Of a stretch of 64,000 nt of DNA, positions 47,118 to 58,258 are shown piece by piece; the stretch's first letter is position 1; each line of letters opens with the position of its first letter. Both the position numbers and the translations under genes were made by a program. Source of the stretch: Pseudoneurospora amorphoporcata (taxonomy: Eukaryota > Ascomycota > Sordariomycetes > Sordariales > Sordariaceae). The DNA is taken from NCBI GenBank assembly GCA_033297205.1, contig MU859062.1, positions 62,001 to 126,000 on the forward strand. The letters run 5' to 3'. The notes under the pieces were generated by a model. The model worked only from the letters and a program-made list of their open reading frames with translations. It did no database searches and had not been told where the DNA came from.

Positions 47118-48859
47118 ATGTTCGAACCGCTTTCTATCATCGGACTGGTGATCAACTGCTTTGAGTAAGTCAACATGGTGAAATGAACAAGCAACATAAC
47201 GAGTAACAAATCACTGATAACGCCTGTGACAGGATTGGAGATAAGGTGGTTGCAGTTTGCTCGAGCTGGATAAATGTCGACAGCGAAGTTCGGGACCGCT
47301 CTCTAATCATCGAAACACACTGGCAAACAACCAAGCTTCAACTAGATTTCTTGAGACGCATTGGTTCCCTTCTGAACGACGACTTATGCCGACTCATCGA
47401 CGAACTTCTGTTACAGCTATCCCAGAAGCTGACTCTTGCGGAATCTGTCCTCAAGAAGATCAGCAAAAAACATTCACCTGCGAGGTCGGGGGCCTGGGGT
47501 TTGGTACACAAGGCCAAGAAGGCATCTTGGCCTTGGGAGAAGGAATCACTGGACCAAATTATCGATGACCTTGATACATGGCATCGCCGTTTTCATCCAT
47601 TGTTGTTCATGGTGACGAAGACCACGAGCCCCGATGTCGATACCGCACTTGCTGAAGCACAATCCGCAAGTGGCGAGAAGAGTCGTGCTCGCGGACTCCC
47701 ATCTGCGCGCAAGAATCCATTGGGCCTGGCGACAGGCATTCGTCGCGTGCTATTGTCCAGCCCTGACCAATGCAGACCCAAGTTCTTCTCAGGAGGCCAC
47801 ATTGAAACAACCGATATCCTCTTTTCAGAAGTTAAGGCAGGCCGCTTGGAACAAGACAGCAAATGGTACATCATCGATACCGTCCACGTTGGGCCACTTC
47901 AGCGAGATCGCGATGTCTTGCAAGATGTGAGCACGCTCGCAACGAAGCTTACACAGGCCGATCCCCTCACCTTTGGACTTCTCAATTGCAAAGGGGTCAT
48001 ACCTGTTCAGAGCCAGTCCGTTGCGTCTTCAGCCTCATCTCAGTCTTCATCCCCTTCAAAAGGCAGACACACCTACACGTCATTCCAACTCATACTCCGC
48101 TCTCCGGAAGGCATGCCGGTACTGCAATCTTTGCGCCAGCTTCTCCTCAACTCTGATGAGCACATCTCCCTTTCTCGCAAGATGCGCATTGCACGGGAGC
48201 TCGCCAAGGCGATTCATTATGTGCACACCTTCGCCTTCGTGCATAAGAATGTGCGACCAGAATCGATTCTTTGTTTCGAGGACGACGGGGCTTCGCGCAG
48301 TCACGCGTTTCTCGTTGGCTTCGATGCTTTTCGGGCGGCCGGTGGCGGTACTGCCATGACGGGGGACATGACCTGGGAGCGCAATGTGTATCGACATCCG
48401 TTGCGACAGGGGCTCGACCCGGCAGAGAGATACCGCATGCAGCACGACATCTACAGTCTCGGGGTGTGTCTGCTGGAGATTGGGCTGTGGGAAACGTTTG
48501 TTGAGTATATTGCAGGAGGAGAAGACGATAGTGGAAGGCCGCATGCCAAAGCTGGGAAGGCTTACTATCGTTTCCAGAAGTGGCTGAAAGAGAAGGAAAA
48601 GACCGTGACAAGTGATACTCAGATATCTACCACTTTTGGCGCGCTGGCCTTTGGACACAAAGACTACCTCGTTGAGCAGGCACGCAGCAGGCTAGCGCCA
48701 CGGATGGGTGATAGGTACGCGAACCTTGTTTTGTCGTGCTTGACATGTCTAGATGATGACAATGAGGATTTCGGTGGACCAGATGTGGATGATGAAACGG
48801 TTGCCGTTTGCTTTGCTGAGAGGATTTTGAAAGGCCTGGACCAGATTTCCATGATCTAA
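47118..48859 (+). CDS. HeLo-like N-terminal domain fused to a pseudokinase
   Basis: Exon 1 is 47118-47164 and exon 2 is 47233-48859, giving 557 aa. Splicing gives MFEPLSIIGLVINCFEIGDK. A hydrophobic first helix is followed by amphipathic helices to about residue 140, the pattern of fungal HeLo/HET-S N-terminal domains that insert in membranes and kill cells. A Ser/Gln linker (about 275-292) leads to a kinase-like C-lobe: RELAKAIHYVHTFAFVHKNV and QHDIYSLGVCLLEIGLWE. The catalytic HRD Asp is Asn (H353-K-N) and the following Asn is Ser (RPES). DFG is replaced by GFD (378-380), and no Gly-loop or beta-3 Lys is visible, so it is a pseudokinase. Domain order equals MLKL (helical bundle plus pseudokinase). 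The HeLo assignment is by pattern and needs a profile search. A cell-death role is inference. Confidence 0.72.
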
Positions 48860-49125
48860 TTTTATGAGATGGCCGGGCCCGAGTCGCTATGAGAGGAAAG
48901 CGGGATGGTTGAATTTGGCTCGGGTACTTTGCGTTTGGGGATGGGAGTTGTCAGTAAAGAACCACTTGGGGTCAATCCTCCACTCTCGCTTCCACATATG
49001 CAATAAATAACTAAGTACATGACCGGGATCTTGGACTTGGTCAATCGGACTTTGAATAATTCGATATCACATTTGCTCAGTAGCCACCCACTTGGTATCG
49101 TATCTCTCGGTTGATTTTGTGACCT

Positions 49126-50463
49126 TTATTCGGCGTCCGATTCCCGGTCTCTCAACAGTTCCTCCCTCATCCTCCTCTCCTCTTCCGCTTTCTCCGCCTC
49201 GATCCTCCACACATCCTTCAACCAAAACGGCACAAAGGCCTTGACCTTGACCTTCTTGGCCTCGACTTCACTCCCCTCCTCTCCACCCAGACTGACCACG
49301 AAATCCTGCTCAGGGCTATACATGCCTGGCGTCTCGCCCGGCAGGACGGTATCTGTCATCACCTCCAACCTGCATAACGCCAGTCCGACATTGCCAATAC
49401 CCCTCAGCCACTTGCCGGGGGCGCTCCTAGACTTCTTGTCCACCTTATCAATGCTCGCCCCTTGAGGGATCATCTCTGCCTTGACTCCCTCCTCGACTTC
49501 AGGCTTCAAGAGCTTTTCCAGCGCTTCCAGTTGCCCAGGGCCGTCAGCCGGGATCTCGGGGGCGGCACCTTTGGAATAGAGAATGCAGGGAAGGATACGC
49601 TTGCGGACAACACCACGGTGCTTCGTACGAATGGTCAACTCTTGGCCAACATAGCAGCCCTTGCGGAAGTCAATGCCGTTCATGACGTCCATGTTGGACT
49701 CGAGAGGGAGGGCAGTGCCGGAGATGATCTCGGCCTGGCCTTCGGGGATGCCGAAAAGGAAACGGCGGAGGTGGTAAGATGACTCGGGTGTCAGGTCGTC
49801 GTCTGCTAGTGGCGAGGAAGAGGAGGTCTGGTTGACGATGACGCGGGAGCCGAAGGCTGGAACACGCGGGTCCGGGACAGCCCTTGCGTTGCCTTCTTTC
49901 TGAAGCTCATCAACCAGCTTATTCCACGGTCCGGACTGGTCTACATGGTTCCACGAGTGATAGAGAGCACGCTCCTCCGGGCCTAGCAGGTTCAGGTTGA
50001 ACTTTGAGCGCAGCTTGTAACGCTTGATGTGCTTGTGAAGTGTCACGGCCTCATCGGCGTCAACTTCGATTAGGAAGCTCTGCTTGCCTGGTTCTGGACC
50101 CAGCTCATCCGGGTAGATGATGACATCGTGAACCACACGGCCCTGGGCTGTCAGGAAGCCGGTGTAGAAGCCATTGGCATTGTGCGGAGCACTGATGTTG
50201 TTGGTGATGACACCCTGGAGGAACTTGGATGCATCCGGGCCAGACACGGAGATCAAGCGCCGGGATGTGAGTTTGGTGAGGCCGGAGCGAAGATCCGTTT
50301 GTGTAGAGATGGTGGCCGAAAATGGCCGGCGTTGTTGTTGCCGGCGTTGCACGGACCCGCAGCCAAGGCAGACAAATGGTGTGGTGGCTGCGCGTGCGCT
50401 CCGGTGGCGCAAGGCCGCAGAGGCCGGGCCGGCGACGGCTATCGATCTGGTAGCCGGTTGCAT
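49126..50463 (-). CDS. caf17: IBA57/Caf17, mitochondrial Fe-S cluster assembly factor
   Basis: A single exon encodes 445 aa. The N-terminus (MQPATRSIAVAG..., Arg/Ala-rich to about residue 55) is a mitochondrial presequence. The GcvT-like fold opens with TKLTSRRLISVSGPDASKFL, QGVITNN and GFLTAQGRVVHDVIIY. The YgfZ/IBA57 signature KGCYVGQE (268-275, Cys270) is followed by LTIRTKHRGVVRKR. A charged C-terminal helix (RIEAEKAEEERRMREELLRD) closes the protein. IBA57 works with ISA1/ISA2 to mature mitochondrial 4Fe-4S proteins such as aconitase and lipoate synthase. It converges on the pseudokinase gene with a 266-bp spacer. Confidence 0.93.
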   Translation of the reverse strand: MQPATRSIAVAGPASAALRHRSARAATTPFVCLGCGSVQRRQQQRRPFSATISTQTDLRSGLTKLTSRRLISVSGPDASKFLQGVITNNISAPHNANGFYTGFLTAQGRVVHDVIIYPDELGPEPGKQSFLIEVDADEAVTLHKHIKRYKLRSKFNLNLLGPEERALYHSWNHVDQSGPWNKLVDELQKEGNARAVPDPRVPAFGSRVIVNQTSSSSPLADDDLTPESSYHLRRFLFGIPEGQAEIISGTALPLESNMDVMNGIDFRKGCYVGQELTIRTKHRGVVRKRILPCILYSKGAAPEIPADGPGQLEALEKLLKPEVEEGVKAEMIPQGASIDKVDKKSRSAPGKWLRGIGNVGLALCRLEVMTDTVLPGETPGMYSPEQDFVVSLGGEEGSEVEAKKVKVKAFVPFWLKDVWRIEAEKAEEERRMREELLRDRESDAE

Positions 50464-53206
50464 GGTAGGTACTGTACGTAATGTGCAGTGGTGCCCTCCT
50501 TCAGCCTTGTGGGAAAGCAGTCGGAACTGGGGGTGGGACGTGGGGAGTCTGGGAGTCCAGGTCTATCTCCGTAGGTACGACCCGGTGGGCAGTGGATGAG
50601 ATGAATAGTGAGCAGTGACGTCGTGCACACTGGCACAGTCAAAGCGCAATCTCCATTTCTTCCCGACGGCCCACGGGTGGACGGGTGTCGGGTGGCCATA
50701 GCTCTATACCTTCCATGCCCCACTAGAACTCGGCATCTTCGGAGCCCCGCTGGTTCCGCATCTCCGAGATTTTTGCCCAACCCCACCCGTGCACTCGGGA
50801 CTCCACGCAGTGCGGCAGCTCGGCTTTTCAACGGGCGCGCGGCCGATCACCAAAGATCCCCTACAAGGTGAATGTACTTTTTTCGCCGGCCTCTGCCGCT
50901 TTCTCACTGCCATCATCGACATCCACCACCCCGACATCCACGACAATCCACCCTCCACGATGCAGATCCCGTCTGTGGAATGTGCAGACCCTACATATTC
51001 CATCCGTCAACATCAACAAGATGCCATCGACGGATCCCGTCCATAAGGCTGAAACATCACGATAAGATGACTGAAGCACATGGCGCGGAATTTGCACGGC
51101 ACTCCCAGAGACCAAGGTCATTTGACAGCGTTTGCTCAGCACAAAAGCCGGTTTTCATGATATCGGATATCAACTTTTCGGTCACCCAGCATAAATGTAA
51201 AGGTTGTCTGCAATCAACGCGAAAACACCCGTGTGACGCCAATCACAGTCCCGATTCATAGTGTAGTTCCGCGGGGCAAAACAAGGCCGAACATCGGAGC
51301 AGTATCAACCACAAACACATCCTTTTGGAAAAGCTCCCATTCAGTTGCCTAATGGGCCACAATGCAAACACTAAACCACTGCATAAAGGCGGACATTCAA
51401 CGTGGGAGTGAACGGAATTGCTCACACCCCCTCCAAGATGGTGGGTGTCAAAGTCACAGCTGTGGACGGATAGGTAAGGTTTCACCCATTCAACCAATAT
51501 CGATGCATACCAAGCGATGTTCAAATAATCTCCCTGCAGCTTCGTCATGTCCTACTTGACCGCCTTTCGTCGACCAAGCATCGCTGATAACATCCAGTGA
51601 CTGGCATCGCCTTCATCAGGTATTTCAAAGCAGGAAACTTTTGACAAATGTTGCCCGAGCATGATCAACTCTCAGCCAGTGTTAGCTACCGAAGCCGATT
51701 TTCGTGCCGTTCACACAATGGAAGTGAGGGGTAAAAGTCTTTGCTGACATTATTGTCTTCGAAAAGTCAAAACTTTCGACACTTATCACTAAGCGGAGGC
51801 TTTCCGTGCATCTATCGATGCAAGACAGAGTAAGCAACGCCGCTTCACTCAAACACAGTTATCTCGAAGCCTCCATTCACGGAGGACCATTTGGCAGGGT
51901 TAGGGCTACACCAGGACCAATCCGAACAGAATCTCTCCAACTTTACCTCTCCCGAATTTTAGTGTCGTGTGGGAAAATATCCGAGACCGTCGTTCGCCCG
52001 GGAAAGTTTAGTCGCCCGTCTGCCGGTGTATAAAAGACTTGGCAGTTTGCGGGTGCGCTATCCGTGACGTGTTGGCATCTGCATGTGATCGGGGCCACAC
52101 ATCATGACCTCCCCATCGAGACATCCCGAAACAAAAACCGGGAACTTGGAACGGAGGCGTTCTTATCACACTTTGCGAATGCCGAGCTCGGGAGCGCATG
52201 ATCGGGCCACGCAATGCTTTTGAATATCAACTCTTCCAAGATTTCCGATGAGTTGCGATAGCACCAGGACAAATCGCGTTCGAAGACAAGATCGAAATAT
52301 CTTGCTGGAAGGAAGCGCTTTTGTTCACATGCTCGAAACCATGGACCATCCGGGGATGACAACTGAACAGCTCGTAACAGATGACTATCCAAGCCGAATC
52401 CCGACCGCAAATCCGGCTCCTTGTCTCAACCCCGGATTTTCAACCTCAAGATCTCAGTCAGCTACAGTACCGGTACCCCTCGACACCAAACCAGATCATA
52501 TGTCTCGAACCTTGACTGCCCCGTCAAGGAAGCTAAAAGCCACAAAGCCTCTCGGCTCAAAGCCACCTCCGTCCCGAGTCTGTCTCAGGGGGGGGCAGGT
52601 CTCATGTTCAACGCCAAGTCTCAAGACAGAAATACCAAGTATCGAATTTAAGCCTAGATTCCCAGATTCTTTTACTCCGTCAACCCCATATCCTCTCTGC
52701 AGATGATAAGCGGATATAGCGCGAGATGCAACCGGCACACCGGTTCCGTACTAAAGTGGCGGAAAGATCTCGGAAGTTCAACTACTGTAAGCACCATCCA
52801 TGGTTACCGCTACCGCTACCGCACACCATCGCACGCCATCTCCTGAACTATCGCGAACTACCACGAGGCTCCCCTGGCCTCCTGAGTGCACTACACGCGC
52901 CTGGAATGCGGCGGTAAACTAAAAGGTAAGATAGATCAAGTAGGTGAGCGTAACCCGCCCCTACCCCCGGAGCCTGGCCTGGTCAGACTGGGAGAATCAA
53001 TGATCTACCAACGGCTTAGCTACCCCCTGGAGCGCCGGCGTGTTGCGACCCTTGAAGAATCTCCCACGCCTCCTCTACTCCGAAATAGGGGGTGGGAGTG
53101 TCGATAGCTTAGTGCCATGCTAAGTACATAAGCGGTAACGGGCCACGGGCAGGAAGGTATGGTAATTGACCCCGGAACCCCGTGCCCGGCGGTCGGAGAA
53201 CGTTAA
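50464..53206. other. gene-poor region left of the transposon
   Basis: 2.7 kb with only short frames. A telobox-like AGGGTTAGGG lies at 51896-51905 and a TATAAA box at 52031-52036. From about 52,700 the composition turns GC-rich with short CCGCTA repeats near 52805-52825. That GC-rich stretch may be a relic of an older insertion. No gene is supported. Confidence 0.45.
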
Positions 53207-53208
53207 TA

Positions 53209-53230
53209 CAGTAACCTCCCCTGTTAATGC
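53209..53230 (+). repeat. left terminal inverted repeat
   Basis: A 22-bp terminal repeat, the exact reverse complement of the one at 53985-54006. It ends in TTAATGC, the complement of the GCATTAA iteron found inside the element. Confidence 0.9.
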
Positions 53231-53322
53231 AACTAATTGCGGCAGCCAAGATCTTTAGCATTAAGGGGGGTTTTGCATTAAAGGGTCCCCCCATGTCAAA
53301 TGTGTTAAAATCCCATACATTT

Positions 53323-53565
53323 TTACTGTTTTCTACATTGTAACATCCCCTCAATGGTCATCTGAGTTCTCCTGCTAGATCTCCATCCCTCAGCTCGTTG
53401 TTTCAGCCTTCTCAACTGCTGAATCTCCTCAAACTGAAAGCAGTCCTTCTCGAGAGCCCGACGGGAGGCATGGGCAAGTGACGGTCGAGTCTGTTGGCGG
53501 GCAGCCCACTCTTGCAGTTCTAAGCGCTGGGCCCAGGTAAGAGAGAGGTGCTTGCACTTTGGCAT
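53323..53565 (-). pseudogene. short open frame in transposon, possible transposase DNA-binding remnant
   Basis: 80 codons starting MPKCKHLSLTWAQRLELQEW. The LTWAQRLELQEWA stretch recalls the helix-turn-helix opening of pogo/CENP-B-type transposases. The remainder is charged (RRLKQRAEGWRSSRRTQ) and lacks the DDE catalytic domain. It lies wholly inside the element. Confidence 0.4.
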
Positions 53566-53694
53566 AATACAGTACTGGAAGGTTGTTTTCTTAGCCTCAG
53601 ATTCACTAACAAAAATGTATAAGGAGGAGGTTTCTTACTAACAAGAGTGGTAGGTAGGTAAAACAGGGTGGGTTCTAGAGGGTGGCATGCCTTC

Positions 53695-53741
53695 GAGGGT
53701 GGGCAAAAGAGGTGGGGTGGGCAAAGGAGGTGGGCAAAACA
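53695..53741 (+). repeat. short tandem repeats of GGTGGGCAAA inside transposon
   Basis: Three copies of GGTGGGCAAA with spacers related to AGAGGTGG or GG occur in about 45 bp. They may be a minisatellite or a protein-binding array. Confidence 0.7.
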
Positions 53742-53984
53742 GTATAAATCAGGGATGACTTGGTGGCTGGGGGTCCAGATCTGAAAGATTCTAAGACCCT
53801 AACCCTAAGATTTTCGGGCCGTTAGCAGCTGTCAGAAGCCCGGATTCGCCTGTCAGGACCCCCTTTTATGCAAAAATCGGGCCGCCAGCGTTGCACTTAG
53901 CAGTTAGCAATCCCCTCACCAGAGGGAATGCGGGCAGCCAGAATCCGTTGCAAAAGGGGGGGTTCTAGCATTAAGGGGGGTTAG

Positions 53985-54006
53985 CATTAACAGGGGAGGT
54001 TACTGT
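53985..54006 (-). repeat. right terminal inverted repeat
   Basis: Exact inverted copy of the left repeat, followed by the TA duplication. Confidence 0.9.
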
Positions 54007-56196
54007 ACACCGACACCGACTGCTGCCGATTTGACCCGGTGAGCCGGGACTGTGTGCCCTGGCTAGCACCCAAGAGCCTGGGTTACATAGCCCCGGTCAG
54101 GTGATGATTTGGTAGAATTCGTCTCTTCCTTCTTCCAAAGCTCCGATTCGGAGAAAGAAGTTCAAGCTCAAAACCGCTTGACCGAAGAAGAAAAGCAACA
54201 GAAACCAAAGTTACCAAACCCCTTTTTTGTTTACCTTCATCCAAAAAGGGGATTTTTGCAAATCCTCGTCGCTTTTCCATGTCTCTCGTCCTGGTCTTGC
54301 ATAAACTCCGAACAGACAAAATGCGGAGCCGAGAGCCTCAAGGTTACCAGCGAGTGGGTTTGGGAACATCACCATTTCCATTGCAGAGGAAATGGGAAAC
54401 GTCAAGCGTCAACAATCAGTCCACAGAGGCAAAGGGCGATCTGGATCCACAAAGTGGACTTTTACCAATGTCAACATTCACCCCGTCTCCACGGTAACGA
54501 AGTCTACCACAGTAGACTACTTTGACCGCTGATGTTCTAACCACCTTGGTCACGGGGTTGTGGTGCGGTGTTGGGACCTTTTCTTCAACCCCTACTCAAA
54601 AGCCCCAAGTATTGTCCGCCTGTAATGCACGTGTACCTTATTATCCCCGGACTAGTTTATATACTAGTTCCCGCTGACCGTTCACACGAAATCTCGACAG
54701 TTGCAGGCTCTGCTTGAATGGTGCTGTCTCGAATTGGGCTTGTCTCTCTATACCTACACCGCACACACCAGGAGTAGCAGTGCAGTGTCCCTAACAACGG
54801 GATCCTCTTTGCAGGGAGGGCAACGTTGATAAATTGACACCTTCCTCAGTGGTCTAGAAGGATGATCCTCATTTCTCGCTTTGTTTTCCTGTGGAGTAGT
54901 TAGGGCATTGGAGATTTGGCGGTTTGCGGAGTTTATCTTATCGTCGGTCTTGGTCGTGGAGCACCGATTGAAACCGCACAGCCTCTTTCATTCCTCCGCC
55001 CCTGGAACTAACCACGATCAACGTTGGTCTGGATCTCTAGATCTGCTATTTTGGTAGCATTGAAATCATGCACGGTACGGGTCTGGAGGGCTGTGGTCTC
55101 GAGATCTGACTCGGAAGTGGAATACGGGAGGAGGCGAGAAAGAAGCCGTACCTGATGGAGAGGTTGAAATCTGATTCAATTGCAAGTTTCAGTGTTCGAA
55201 CACGTCGCTTGTTCCTGACTGACGACGGTCCGCACTGACGGGATCAAGAAGTTCGTTCCTGCCCTTGGCCCTGGCCTTGAATTGTGCACTGGGGAACCCC
55301 AGCCTCTGTTAAACCCAACATGGCCTACAGCGCATCACAGCAGCGCCAACCCCACGATTTACAGCACCTATCAGCTGCTTCACTAACAGCTGGATGCTCA
55401 TTTTTGGTTTCGAAAACCAAAGAGAATCCACCAAGCTCAAACTCGCATGTGTGTCTCCCCGTGAGGAGAGCGTTATATGAGTTGGCTTGACTTCATTGGT
55501 GGTTTACCGGATACTAACTGGTACCTTTCCGGCTGGCGTGATTTGACCGTTGTTTCAAACTACGACGGGAAGCCGAAAAGTCGGTATGGGATCTGAATCG
55601 CGCCATCTGAGATGCAAGACTCTAAAGTGGTCGAATATTAGGCATCACGATGTGCCTACCTACAGAAAGGCGGAGTGCAGTCTATCAACCACTGAAACTA
55701 TACAAAGCAGCTGTTGAGCTCAGACCTTGATACCGAAGCGAGTACAGTATGCCCATTGCTGAACCGCTACCCTGATGTTTAGGCGGTCACTGATAATCTC
55801 ATCACGATGATCTGTATCCAATCAAAGCGGTCGGGTGTCTTGTTTTTGGGTTAGGAGCCTTGAAAGTCCCCAAGATCAGACCAGGTCGCTTCAGGGGTGC
55901 CAGCGAAGCAAAAGCCAAGGGCTTGCTTTGCGCTGAAGCCTCAACACCAGCACAGTGGTTGACAGGTCGCTTGTGAGCCTATTGTTTGTTTCTGGCGGCC
56001 TTTAACTTTGACGCCGGCAGTCTAGTGGTCCTTTGTATGACTGGAATCACTATTGCTATTGTTATCCTTCTTTATTTTCCCTTTTTCTTTGTGAACACAA
56101 CGTACGATGGCTGATTCTCCTATATCGGTGTTTGCGCTTTCCTTCTCTTGTCTTGTCTTAATTTCTTTGTGGCCGTTTGGTCGATATGCTCGTTCC

Positions 56197-56219
56197 TTTT
56201 TTTTTTTTTTCTTTTTTTT
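56197..56219. repeat. poly-T run
   Basis: 14 T, one C, then 8 T. Simple sequence. Confidence 0.9.
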
Positions 56220-58238
56220 GTGGTCCCATTGTGTTGTTGAGGTTGTCGTTCAGCTCAGGTCATCTCGCTTTCGCATTCCAGATTGTCTCTCCCTGCCGCC
56301 GGCCGACTGGTGAGCACCTCACCCGTGGAGCTGGATACGGTATCCCGCTTGTTCAGCTTGACGGTTTGACCGATACCGCACCGCATCGAATCGTAACCGC
56401 CAAACTTCCACTCGCCGCTGTTGGTTTATTGTTCAATATCGTTGTTGCCGCAATCTCCGAACGTGCGGCGGCCAACCGAACCGTAACTGACTGGCAGCCA
56501 CGCCAGCCACCAATCTTTGTGCCAAAAGGCTGGGACCTTTTTGGCTAAAGACGCTCCTTTCCAAGCTTCCGTTCTGAGATAGGTGTAGCTCACCTCACGA
56601 TGTACCTCGCTTTTTGCGTCGCTTCGCTCGGTGAAAATTGTTACGCGTAACCGGTAGAAATCGCATCCTTAGCGAATGGGGTGCATAAGTTGCATTGGCG
56701 GAGGAAGAGGGGCCGTAAGGGGAGGACCGTGATGGGAGGGGCCGTTCGGAAGTGGTTCCCTTGAAGGTTGTCCAATGACCGGCGCCGCCGAGAAGCCGCG
56801 GCCGCCGTAAGAGCCGGCTTGGCTGCCGACGGTCGTCGACCGCAACCGCTTTTTCACCGTGTTTCGGTAACTGCGTTTCATTGGTCTTTGAGATCGGTCG
56901 GCCATTTTCTCCGTGAGACCAGCGCCGGAACGCGCTTACGGCTTCCGCTGCCACGACCTACCCCGAGCTTGTAAGTGCGGGACTGTAATGAAGATCGCCC
57001 GGACCAGTCTTTGTCAGTGAGAACTTCCTGGAAGTGACAGAGTCTGGATTCTGGAACATCCGGTAGCGCCCGCGGATGAAAGAATCACCCTGTGATCAGA
57101 CAGCGTCAACAAAGAAACAGATTGTTTACTGTGAACGGCCTGAAATCGCGGTGCCGGTTAGCGGGTTCCGCTATGCGATCTCTTTCCCGCGTGACCATGG
57201 CAACTGGCAAAGCCTCGTGTACCTGAACTTGGCGGAGGTAGATGCCTCCTCATCATGAATTCAAGTTTCCAAGTGAAGATGATTCCATGATGAAATTCCA
57301 GCAAAGTTGGAACGGCTTGCGGGGAACAGAAAGCAATCACGTTATCCGTCTTTAAAAACTTCAATGCTCACATGCGCATCGCATTCGCTGTACGTCGTGC
57401 GCTAGGTACCGTTGTGTACTGCTCCCCCGGACCGAAACGTTAGGTACGTACCTGACCTTGCCCGCTTTGCAAGTGCTGCTCACCTTCATTGCTTGGTACC
57501 TAATTCTACAGACGCTCTAGTGCGATCTTCTCCAACCTCTTGCCTAGATCTCTTTGCGACTGGAGTCTCCATTACGCAAGAGCTTCCCGGCTTGGTGTGA
57601 CATCGCGAAGCTTTCCGAAAGCACGAAGTCACGAATTATCAAACCCCAAAACCATCATGGAAGGTGTCTGTGGCTTTCAAGCTCTAGGTAATTGCTGTGC
57701 CTCAAACCGAAAAGGGCAATAGTTCTCCCAAGGTCGGATAACCGACACGATCTCATTCGCATATGCGCCATCTCAAAGAAGTCCAGTAGGAAAAAAACAA
57801 AGGCCGGGAATTTTCTAGCACTTCACTAATCTTCCTGCTGCCTTGTTGCAGTGCTTACCGCAAATCAAGCGAGCATGGCGCCAAGATCTGCGACCGTACC
57901 CCTCCCCCCAACCTTGTCTCCCCGGATTTCCATTTCTTCGCTTTCCACATTTTGTCTAGCTTATCAACTTTCACACCCCCTCTCAGTCTCTCTCTTACAC
58001 ACACCCCTCAGGCAATCCCGTCATCCCGCCGCCCGCAGTCCATCCGGTATGAATCATGCCGACTCTCCCGCGAACCGAGAGGAAAACTCACGATAGTTAC
58101 CATTCCTTCGGTGCATCGGAACGGAACCGACACCGACCTATCAACCGGCCGAATTTGAAGAAATCTGAATCATGAATCATCTTGATTCAAACACAACAAA
58201 CACAAGCGAACACAACTCAGGGCGGTACACGTGTAAGT

Positions 58239-58258
58239 CACACACACACACACACACA
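58239..58258. repeat. (CA)10 microsatellite
   Basis: Ten uninterrupted CA units. Confidence 0.9.

Larger units (their letters stand above)
53209..54006. mobile_element. 798-bp pogo/Fot1-type (Tc1/mariner) element, non-autonomous
   Basis: Perfect 22-bp terminal inverted repeats begin CAGTAACCTCCCC and end GGGGAGGTTACTG. They are flanked by TA on both sides (53207-53208, 54007-54008), the target duplication of Tc1/mariner elements. CAGT ends are typical of the pogo/Fot1 branch. The element is far too short for a full transposase; it holds one 80-codon frame listed separately. Subterminal copies of TAGCATTAAGGGGGG occur at both ends in direct orientation. It was probably mobilised in trans. The perfect repeats suggest fairly recent insertion or conservation. 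Confidence 0.85.

Noticed and set aside
56177..56548. 123-codon plus-strand frame after a T-run
   Set aside because: Starts in low-complexity Phe-rich sequence from the T-run; the remainder has no domain and no splice context.
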